Source of the DNA: Acidiferrobacteraceae bacterium | Lineage (GTDB): Bacteria > Pseudomonadota > Gammaproteobacteria > Arenicellales > UBA868 | NCBI GenBank assembly: GCA_002713825.1 | Contig: PAUU01000004.1 | Span: 13,561-20,507, forward strand | Direction of reading: 5' to 3' | DNA length: 6,947 nt | Shown here: positions 1 to 5,025 of the stretch, one piece after another | Layout of the letters: the number at the start of each line of letters is the position of its first letter | How positions within the stretch are numbered: the first letter of the stretch is position 1 | The notes under the pieces: model-generated | Database searches by the model: none | What the model saw: the letters and a program-made list of their open reading frames with translations, nothing else | What the model was told of the DNA's origin: nothing | Position numbers and translations under genes: made by a program

Positions 1-167
1 CCTGCGGTCGACTCCTCAACAGCGAGCCCGCTGGCTTTGACCGCGTTCAGGGCGTCATCAAGCGCCGACAGTTCGTTAGCACTGAGCACATAGGTGATAT
101 CCGACTTGGAGCGGACCGAGTCCGTTGTCCAGGCGTTGGAGTGATCAGGTCTTGCCTCAGGCAGCAT
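1..167 (-). CDS. Probable TauD/TfdA-family dioxygenase, N-terminal fragment (runs off left edge)
   Basis: The minus-strand frame starting with ATG at 167-165 stays open to the window edge, giving 55 codons plus two bases. The start directly abuts the moeA stop (TGA then ATG, no gap), so the gene is probably co-transcribed and translationally coupled with moeA; no strong Shine-Dalgarno is visible (a GGG lies about 9 bases upstream). The fragment carries a Trp-Thr-Thr-Asp stretch near residue 13, then ITYVLSANELSALDDAL around residues 24-40, followed by a second helix-like segment. That pattern resembles the N-terminal lead-in of TauD/TfdA-type Fe(II)/2-oxoglutarate-dependent dioxygenases, which often read 'Y-x-Leu-Ser-x-x-Glu-Leu-x-x-Leu-Asp-x-Ala'. 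The catalytic HxD...H facial triad would lie beyond the edge and cannot be checked, so the substrate is unknown. The family call is from remembered pattern and is moderate only; that a real gene begins here is more certain. Confidence 0.5.
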   Translation of the reverse strand, partial: MLPEARPDHSNAWTTDSVRSKSDITYVLSANELSALDDALNAVKASGLAVEESTA

Positions 168-1430
168 TCAGACAAGACCCAAAAAAGGTTCGACTTCCAC
201 TCCCTCGCCCGGCTGGGCGCCCGCGCTGTCGACGGGCAGGATGACAAAACAGTTGGCCTGGCTCATGGAACTCAGGATACCCGAGCCCTGCTCACCTGTG
301 GTGGATACCACCAACGCACCGGTTTCATCCTGCGAGAGCACTCCCCGCTGAAACTCGGTTCGGCCGCGTTGCTTTTTCAACCGATCCAGGGTGCGGGCCT
401 GAAGACGCAGCGGCTGCCAGGACGCCTCGCCCGAAAGCCGCCGAAGCGCAGGCAGAACAAACTGATAAAAGGTCACCATGACCGAAACGGGATTGCCCGG
501 CAAGCCGAAAAATAGGCTGTCTCCGATCCGCCCGAAAGACAACGGCCTGCCCGGCTTCATGGCAATCTTCCAGAAATTGACTTCGCCGATTTCATCCAGA
601 ACGTCCTTGACGTAATCAGCCTCCCCCACTGAAGCCCCGGCCGATGTAATCACCACGTCCGCCATATCAGCGGCCTTCAGAAATGTGTTCTTGATTTGTT
701 CCCGGTCATCGCGGGCCACGCCAAGATCATTAAAAGCCATACCCGCTCGGCGCAACATGCCGTTCAGTGTGTAGCGGTTGGAATCGTAGACATCCCCTAA
801 TTCCAGAGGCTGTCCAATCGAGCGAAGTTCATCACCGTTTGAAAAAAATGCGACACGCGGCCGACGCAGCACGGGCAGCTCGCCTATGCCTAAAGATGCC
901 ACCATGCCAATGTCACCCGGCAGCAACCGTCGGCCTGCGACTAGCGCAGTAGCACCCTCAGCGAGATCTTCTCCAGCGTATCTGACGTGCTGGCCTTCCT
1001 TTTGCCCATCGGCTACGCGGATTCCGTCATCCCGCTGCTCGACGTGTTCCTGCATCACGACCGTGTCAGTCCCTTCCGGCATCACCCCACCGGTCATGAT
1101 ACGAGCACACTCACCCGGTCCCACGCTGCCGGCAAAAGCCTTACCGGCCCAGGCTGTCCCCACCACCTTCAGCGATGATCCGTTCAGATCCGTAAAACGC
1201 AATGCATAGCCATCCATCGCCGAGTTGGTGTGGTTTGGCACGGCCATCGGGGATTGAATATCGACGCCCAATACCCGGTCAAGGGCTTCGCGCAACGCCA
1301 CAACTTCCACGTCGCTAATCGGACTAACCGCCTGCGCGATTCGAGCTAGCGCCGTATCCACCGGTAGCCACGCCGGATCGTACTCATCATCGCAGCTCGG
1401 CTGGCGTGAAACGGGATCGGGGGTATTCAT
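168..1430 (-). CDS. moeA: Molybdopterin molybdenumtransferase MoeA
   Basis: Complete 420-residue protein, close to the roughly 411 residues of E. coli MoeA. MoeA acts in the cytoplasm at the last step of molybdenum-cofactor synthesis, inserting molybdate into adenylylated molybdopterin. Hallmarks are in order: [13 protein letters not shown] at about 64-76 (conserved Asp73, like E. coli Asp59), [20 protein letters not shown] at 109-128, the MoCF-binding domain with FFSNGDEL at 195-202 (Glu201, like E. coli Glu188), an Asp-Asp at 241-242, [13 protein letters not shown] at 263-275, KIAMKPGRP at 288-296 and FGLPGNPVS at 308-316. The C-terminal MoeA domain IV follows from about 340. The ATG at 1430-1428 overlaps the moaC stop in an ATGA arrangement, which supports this start and translational coupling. 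All key residues I can recall are present, so it should be active. No other Moco genes lie in the window. Confidence 0.96.
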   Translation of the reverse strand: MNTPDPVSRQPSCDDEYDPAWLPVDTALARIAQAVSPISDVEVVALREALDRVLGVDIQSPMAVPNHTNSAMDGYALRFTDLNGSSLKVVGTAWAGKAFAGSVGPGECARIMTGGVMPEGTDTVVMQEHVEQRDDGIRVADGQKEGQHVRYAGEDLAEGATALVAGRRLLPGDIGMVASLGIGELPVLRRPRVAFFSNGDELRSIGQPLELGDVYDSNRYTLNGMLRRAGMAFNDLGVARDDREQIKNTFLKAADMADVVITSAGASVGEADYVKDVLDEIGEVNFWKIAMKPGRPLSFGRIGDSLFFGLPGNPVSVMVTFYQFVLPALRRLSGEASWQPLRLQARTLDRLKKQRGRTEFQRGVLSQDETGALVVSTTGEQGSGILSSMSQANCFVILPVDSAGAQPGEGVEVEPFLGLV

Positions 1431-1918
1431 TTCTGGCGCTTCCAGTCGCCCGACCGACCGCCGGATTTTTCCAGCAACTTGATGTCGGTAATGATCATCC
1501 CACGATCGACCGCTTTACACATGTCATAGATAGTCAGCAGGCCCGCGTTTACGGCAGTCAATGCTTCCATTTCAACGCCCGTGCGCTCGCGGGTCTCGGT
1601 GATGGCCGTACAAAAGACGCACTGTTGATCACTGTCGACCACAAAATCCACCTCAACACGTGTCAGAGAAAGCGGGTGACAAAGCGGAATAGTCTCTGCA
1701 GTCCGCTTTGCCGCCATAATGGCCGCAATGCGTGCAACAGCCAATACGTCCCCTTTGGCATGGCCCCCTTTGGCGATGAGATCAAGCGTCGTCGGCTGCA
1801 TTGCGATACGCCCGTGCGCGACTGCGCGCCGAGCGGTGATCTCCTTGTCGCCCACATTCACCATCCGGGCCTCACCCTGATCATTAAGGTGCGTAAGTGT
1901 CTTATCTTTGGTCGTCAA
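1427..1918 (-). CDS. moaC: Cyclic pyranopterin monophosphate synthase MoaC
   Basis: Complete 163-residue protein, near E. coli MoaC (161). With MoaA it converts GTP to cyclic pyranopterin monophosphate, the first step of molybdenum-cofactor synthesis: MoaA makes 3',8-cyclo-7,8-dihydro-GTP and MoaC rearranges it. Conserved blocks visible are [13 protein letters not shown] at 53-65 (Lys55, like E. coli Lys51), [15 protein letters not shown] at 78-92 (His81, like His77), [10 protein letters not shown] at 114-123 (Glu116 and Glu118), and [11 protein letters not shown] at 131-141 (Asp132 and Lys135, like Asp128 and Lys131). The C-terminus ends [12 protein letters not shown], also typical. The start is probably TTG at 1918-1916: the segment [13 protein letters not shown] at residues 8-20 aligns with the E. 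coli N-terminus, so the first ATG (1864-1862, residue 19) would cut conserved sequence. No clear Shine-Dalgarno precedes it. It is the first gene of a minus-strand run and overlaps moeA by 4 bases. Confidence 0.95.
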   Translation of the reverse strand: MTTKDKTLTHLNDQGEARMVNVGDKEITARRAVAHGRIAMQPTTLDLIAKGGHAKGDVLAVARIAAIMAAKRTAETIPLCHPLSLTRVEVDFVVDSDQQCVFCTAITETRERTGVEMEALTAVNAGLLTIYDMCKAVDRGMIITDIKLLEKSGGRSGDWKRQK

Positions 1919-1949
1919 AATGAGAGTGCCGTTCTAAAACGTTGAGAAT

Positions 1950-1977
1950 ATTCTAGCGGTTATTGCTTCTTGTTGAA
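1950..1977 (-). promoter_or_regulatory. Candidate sigma70-type promoter for moaC-moeA run
   Basis: On the minus strand, TTCAAC (1977-1972) and TAGAAT (1955-1950) are separated by 16 bases and lie about 30 bases upstream of the moaC TTG start. The -10 matches the consensus TATAAT at four of six positions. The -10 overlaps a perfect 10-base palindrome, AGAATATTCT at 1945-1954. This is a by-eye match only. Confidence 0.35.
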
Positions 1978-1989
1978 GGCCATCCGGGC

Positions 1990-2016
1990 TTGGCTGTACT
2001 GCTCACATGCTACAAT
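1990..2016 (+). promoter_or_regulatory. Candidate sigma70 extended -10 promoter for the thioredoxin-fold gene
   Basis: TACAAT at 2011-2016 is preceded directly by TGC (2008-2010), giving an extended -10 motif. TTGGCT at 1990-1995 is a weaker -35 with a 15-base spacer; shortness of the spacer is tolerable when an extended -10 is present. Transcription would start near 2023, leaving a leader of roughly 24 bases before the ATG at 2047. It may also drive the antiporter gene downstream, as no other promoter is seen between the two. Confidence 0.5.
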
Positions 2017-2046
2017 TTTCGGGTTTACATGCTTTGGTAGCGCATT

Positions 2047-2640
2047 ATGGCCAGTACCGCCTCCACCATGCAGGCACTCGGGTTCGAGGCGCCAGCCTTC
2101 ACTCTGCCCAACACCCACCTAGTCGCAGGCAGGCCAATGGTTTCGCTGTCGGACTATGCAGGTAGCAAAGCAGTGCTGATTGCTTTCATCTGTAACCACT
2201 GTCCTTACGTGATTCACTTGCGCGATGCATTTAATGCTTTTGCTGAGGAATATGTATCGCTTGGTCTTACCACGATCGCGATCAGTGCCAACGATGCCGC
2301 CACCTATCCTGACGATGCGCCGGAACAAATGGCCGAAGAGGCAGCACAGCACGGTTTCGGGTTTCCCTACCTTTACGATGAGGAGCAGTCTGTTGCCAAG
2401 GCCTACTACGCTGCCTGCACGCCGGATTTTTTTCTCTTTGATGAACACCGCCAACTCGCATATCGGGGACAGTTTGACGCCTCCCGGCCGAAAAACAATG
2501 AACCGGTTAGCGGTATCGATTTGAGAAATGCAGCGGATGCGGTCCTTCGCGGCAATGCCGTTTTAGGCGAGCAGATCCCGAGTATCGGCTGCAACATCAA
2601 GTGGAAATCGGGGCAGGAGCCCGACTACTTTCCCACCTGA
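2047..2640 (+). CDS. Thioredoxin-fold (AhpC/TSA-like redoxin) family protein with CxxC site
   Basis: Complete 197-residue protein of the widespread 'thioredoxin family protein' group that resembles peroxiredoxins and resA-like thioredoxins. After a short N-terminal strand (FEAPAFTLPN, 13-22) comes the active-site block AFICNHCPYV at 46-55, giving Cys49-Asn-His-Cys52. Other family signatures are ISANDAATYPDD at 79-90, FPYLYDEEQSVAKAYYA at 106-122, CTPDFFLFD at 124-132 with the cis-Pro region, YRGQFDASRP at 139-148, and a C-terminal PSIGCNIKWK at 178-187. No signal peptide or lipobox is evident, so it is probably cytoplasmic. A thiol-disulfide reductase or thiol peroxidase role is inferred from the fold; the natural substrate is not known. 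The Shine-Dalgarno is weak (GGTAG about 6-10 bases before ATG). The antiporter gene follows after 30 bases on the same strand and may be co-transcribed. Confidence 0.9.
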   Translation: MASTASTMQALGFEAPAFTLPNTHLVAGRPMVSLSDYAGSKAVLIAFICNHCPYVIHLRDAFNAFAEEYVSLGLTTIAISANDAATYPDDAPEQMAEEAAQHGFGFPYLYDEEQSVAKAYYAACTPDFFLFDEHRQLAYRGQFDASRPKNNEPVSGIDLRNAADAVLRGNAVLGEQIPSIGCNIKWKSGQEPDYFPT

Positions 2641-2670
2641 TCATGCGCCCACGGGTGCGGGGTATTTATT

Positions 2671-3840
2671 GTGATCAGTGAGTCTGTTTTATTTTCCATA
2701 TTCCTGATCTTCACCGGGGCAGCGCTCCTCGCCACAATCGCGCTTTTTGCCCGGCAGTCTCTGCTGGTCGCCTATATTGCGCTGGGTGTTCTCGCGGGAC
2801 CGTCTGTTACCGGCCTGGTTGCAGACCCACACCTGATTGCCGATCTTGCTCATATCGGGATCATCTTCTTGTTGTTTCTGCTCGGGCTGGACCTGTCGCC
2901 CCGCAAACTTCTTGGTCAGATGCGCGAAGCCGTCGGTGTCACTCTGATGAGTTCCCTGATTTTTGCCCTGCTAGGCTACGGGGTCGCGTTTGCAGCAGGA
3001 CTTTCCCGTATCGACTGCTTGTTGGTCGGCATGGCCAGCACCCTTTCCAGTACGATCATTGGACTCAAGCTTCTGCCCACAACGGTGCTGCACCATCGCC
3101 ATACCGGGGAGGTCATTATCAGCATTCTGTTGCTACAGGACCTGATCGCGATAGGTGCCTTGCTGCTACTCGATACTCTGGCGGCAGGGTCGATGCCCTG
3201 GCTTCGGGCGAGCCTTGAAATCGCCGGGCTTCCGGTTCTTTTTGTTGCCGGTTTAGCCGCTGAAAGGTGGGTGCTACGGCCTCTCTTTCACCGTTTCGAC
3301 AAAGTCGGTGAGTATGTGTTTCTGCTGTCGCTCGGGTGGTGTCTGGGCCTTGCTCAGATTGCCGAGAGCCTTGGCCTATCTTATGAAATCGGCGCTTTCA
3401 TTGGCGGCATTACGCTGGCGAATAGTCCCATCGCGCCATTTATTGCCGAGAGCCTGCGGCCGTTGAGGGACTTCTTTCTAGTGATGTTCTTTTTCGCACT
3501 TGGCGCGGGCTTCGACCTCGCGGGTGCCACTGCCGTTTGGCCAGCAGCCTTGGCCTTGGCAGCGGGCGTGCTTTTGATCAAGCCGGTCACCTACCGTACT
3601 CTCCTCAGAAAGTTCGGCGAGAGCACTATCCTGGCTGGCGAGGCCGGCGTGAGGCTCGGCCAGATGAGCGAGTTTTCCTTGTTGCTGGTTGCCGTCGCCC
3701 TGCAGGCACAAACTATCAGCCAGCAAGCCGCTAACCTTGTTCAGTTGGCGACGCTAATCACATTCGTCGTCTCATCTGCATTCGTGGTGCTGCGTTATCC
3801 CAGCCCCATTGCCTTGTCAGAGCGCCTACGAAGAGATTAG
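2671..3840 (+). CDS. CPA2-type cation:proton antiporter (KefB/KefC-like transport domain only)
   Basis: Complete 389-residue, very hydrophobic inner-membrane protein made of the Na+/H+ exchanger domain alone, with roughly 11-13 membrane segments. Visible CPA2 features are ALGVLAGPSVTG at 37-48, FLLFLLGLDLSPRKL at 66-80, STLSSTIIGLKLL at 123-135, LLQDLIAIGALLLL at 154-167 (Asp157 in the ion-translocation position), GAFIGGITLANSP at 241-253, SLRPLRDFFLVMFFFALGAGFDL at 261-283, and RLGQMSEFSLLLVAV at 328-342. KefB and KefC carry a C-terminal RCK (TrkA-N) nucleotide-binding domain; here the chain ends right after the last helix, so ligand gating by that domain is absent. It probably exchanges K+ or Na+ for H+; the ion cannot be told from sequence. 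The start is GTG at 2671, with a GGGG run (2659-2662) 8 bases upstream as ribosome-binding site. Its stop lies 12 bases from the convergent gpmA stop. Confidence 0.9.
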   Translation: MISESVLFSIFLIFTGAALLATIALFARQSLLVAYIALGVLAGPSVTGLVADPHLIADLAHIGIIFLLFLLGLDLSPRKLLGQMREAVGVTLMSSLIFALLGYGVAFAAGLSRIDCLLVGMASTLSSTIIGLKLLPTTVLHHRHTGEVIISILLLQDLIAIGALLLLDTLAAGSMPWLRASLEIAGLPVLFVAGLAAERWVLRPLFHRFDKVGEYVFLLSLGWCLGLAQIAESLGLSYEIGAFIGGITLANSPIAPFIAESLRPLRDFFLVMFFFALGAGFDLAGATAVWPAALALAAGVLLIKPVTYRTLLRKFGESTILAGEAGVRLGQMSEFSLLLVAVALQAQTISQQAANLVQLATLITFVVSSAFVVLRYPSPIALSERLRRD

Positions 3841-3852
3841 CCGGCGCAACCC

Positions 3853-4602
3853 CTAGGAAGTTGATTGTGAGGAAGCCTGCTGCTTAACCTCGTTAACAGC
3901 GGCACTCAAAGCCGCTTCATCAGCGAGGTATTCATGGTCAACAACCTCCAGCCCATCACTAAACCGGAAGACGAGCGGGATGCCGGTGGGAATGTTGTAC
4001 TGCATGATTTCATCTTCATTCATACCCAGGAGAAATTTCACCACCGCGCGCAGGCTGTTACCGTGCGCAACGACCAGCACCTTCTTGTCATTGTTGAGTT
4101 CCGGGACCAGCCTTTCATTCCACCATTGGGTCACCCGTTCCAGTGTATCTGCCAGAGACTCGGCATCCGGCAGCCCAGCGATACCGGCGTATTTTGGATC
4201 CTGAGATGGGTGCTGTGCATCCCCAGCCTCAAGGGCAGGCGGTCGAATAGCATAACCCCGGCGCCACTTGAGCACCTGATCATCGCCGTGCTTAAGCGCG
4301 GTTTCTTTTTTATCGAGACCCTGCAACGCACCGTAGTGCCGTTCATTCAGTCGCCAGTCCGTCTTAACCGGAAGATGCATTTGGTCCATTTCATCCAGTA
4401 TCAGCCACAGCGTACGGGTTGAGCGCTTAAGCAGCGAAGTCATGGCGACATCGAAGCGGTAACCTTTTGCCAGCATGGTCTTGCCGGCATCACGGGCTTC
4501 ATGCATGCCCCTGTCAGATAAGTCCACATCCACCCATCCCGTAAACCGGTTTTCAAGATTCCATATGCTCTGGCCATGGCGTATCAGTAATAGTTCCTTC
4601 AT
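3853..4602 (-). CDS. gpmA: 2,3-bisphosphoglycerate-dependent phosphoglycerate mutase
   Basis: Cytoplasmic glycolytic enzyme interconverting 3-phosphoglycerate and 2-phosphoglycerate through a phosphohistidine. With the ATG at 4602-4600 it is 249 residues, matching E. coli GpmA (250). Motifs: LLLIRHGQSIWNLENRFTGW at 4-23 with phospho-acceptor His9, TSLLKRSTRTLW at 55-66 (Arg60), LNERHYGALQG at 85-95 (Glu87), KWRRGYAIRPP at 112-122, and VVAHGNSLRAVVK at 177-189 (His180). The insert that separates dimeric or tetrameric cofactor-dependent mutases from short phosphatases of the same fold is present. The frame extends five codons further to a TTG at 4617, but the usual family start is at or near the ATG, and GGAA at 4615-4612 sits 9 bases before it as a ribosome-binding site. 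The C-terminal tail after about residue 235 (QQASSQSTS) is low complexity. It converges with the antiporter. Confidence 0.96.
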   Translation of the reverse strand: MKELLLIRHGQSIWNLENRFTGWVDVDLSDRGMHEARDAGKTMLAKGYRFDVAMTSLLKRSTRTLWLILDEMDQMHLPVKTDWRLNERHYGALQGLDKKETALKHGDDQVLKWRRGYAIRPPALEAGDAQHPSQDPKYAGIAGLPDAESLADTLERVTQWWNERLVPELNNDKKVLVVAHGNSLRAVVKFLLGMNEDEIMQYNIPTGIPLVFRFSDGLEVVDHEYLADEAALSAAVNEVKQQASSQSTS

Positions 4603-4620
4603 AGCATCGGGTTCCAATTG

Positions 4621-4794
4621 TTACGGTGCAGATGTTACCAGCCCTCTTACCAAACCTGCGCTTACAGGATGGAACGGGTCATCAAGCCACGTTGGATTGA
4701 ACCACGGACCTTCAGCAAGCTTCCAGATACGGTCAGCCGGCGATCGGCCTTGTACGACCGTGATGATTTCGGTTGCCGAATTCATCCCACCCAT
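4621..4794 (-). CDS. Possible small hypothetical protein upstream of gpmA
   Basis: A minus-strand frame from ATG at 4794-4792 to TAA at 4623-4621 would give 57 residues. An alternative ATG lies three codons later (4785) and a TTG eleven codons earlier (4827). Its stop is 18 bases from the gpmA ATG, an operon-like spacing with the gpmA ribosome-binding site in between. The C-terminal half is rich in Trp, Pro and Asp (WKLAEGPWFNPTWLDDPF around residues 25-42), without membrane segments or cysteines. I do not recognise the family. It could be a real small gene, the remnant of a longer one, or chance, since the opposite strand is open over the same stretch. No convincing ribosome-binding site precedes any candidate start. 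Confidence 0.25.
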   Translation of the reverse strand: MGGMNSATEIITVVQGRSPADRIWKLAEGPWFNPTWLDDPFHPVSAGLVRGLVTSAP

Positions 4795-4854
4795 TGTGAC
4801 GCCCGGGATTGCACATCCTGGCCGCAATAGATAGTCATAACCCCTGTTTGTTTA

Positions 4855-4884
4855 GGAATCATCTCTGGATGACTCCGGTATACT
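4855..4884 (+). promoter_or_regulatory. Imperfect inverted repeat next to TATACT hexamer
   Basis: GGA-A-TCATC (4855-4863) pairs with GATGA-C-TCC (4868-4876) around a TCTG loop, a nine-position stem with one A/C mismatch. TATACT, a -10-like hexamer, follows at 4879-4884. No good -35 is present at 16-18 bases upstream; that position falls within the inverted repeat itself. The arrangement could be an operator or activator site at a promoter for the gene starting at 5026, which would leave a leader of about 135 bases. It could equally be chance. Confidence 0.25.
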
Positions 4885-5025
4885 GGACTTATCCGTCCCG
4901 CGCTCTGTGCTCCCCGACTTGGCCGCACCTTACTGCAATCTTGACCAATTCAAAATTGTCCACGTTTTTCTTGTAAGGACTGGTGTGAATAAGCACGGAA
5001 ATGGAGTCCACAAGGCTCTAATTGA

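Larger units (their letters stand above)
4603..5025. other. Gene-poor intergenic stretch between gpmA and the YfhO-like gene
   Basis: This divergent spacer should contain the promoters of gpmA (minus) and of the large membrane-protein gene (plus). The left half has one possible small minus-strand ORF, listed separately. The right half shows an imperfect hairpin beside a TATACT hexamer (4855-4884), a TTGACC hexamer at 4941-4946 with no good -10 at the right distance, and an interrupted inverted repeat GACcAATT / AATTGTC at 4943-4960. No convincing promoter for gpmA, no intrinsic terminator with a T-run, and no RNA gene was seen. Short plus-strand frames across 4475-4834 and a minus-strand frame across 4930-5202 have no recognisable protein features and look like chance. 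Confidence 0.6.

Noticed and set aside
141..515. Plus-strand frame of 124 codons
   Set aside because: It lies antisense to moeA, whose motifs and length are unambiguous; the translated product has no recognisable features.
1406..1945. Plus-strand frame of 179 codons
   Set aside because: It is the antisense shadow of moaC, which is fully conserved in the opposite frame.
1861..1989. Direct repeat CCATCCGGGC at 1861-1870 and 1980-1989
   Set aside because: Only 10 bases, one copy inside moaC coding sequence; expected by chance and not linked to any element.
2645..2670. GCGCCC-AC-GGGTGC hairpin as an intrinsic terminator after the thioredoxin-fold gene
   Set aside because: The stem needs a G-T pair, the loop is only two bases unless the inner pair opens, and no T-run follows; the sequence after it serves as the antiporter ribosome-binding region.
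3934..4422. Plus-strand frame of 162 codons
   Set aside because: It is antisense to gpmA and reads as low-quality protein; gpmA is certain.
4603..4617. TTG at 4617 as the gpmA start (five extra residues)
   Set aside because: The ATG at 4602 gives the usual family N-terminus directly before the LLLIRHG motif and has a suitably spaced GGAA.
4660..4760. tRNA-like stretch on the minus strand (GGTTCAATCC resembling a T-arm around 4688-4710)
   Set aside because: The putative T-stem has a mismatch, the acceptor 3' side does not pair with any suitable 5' side, there is no CCA and no proper anticodon arm.
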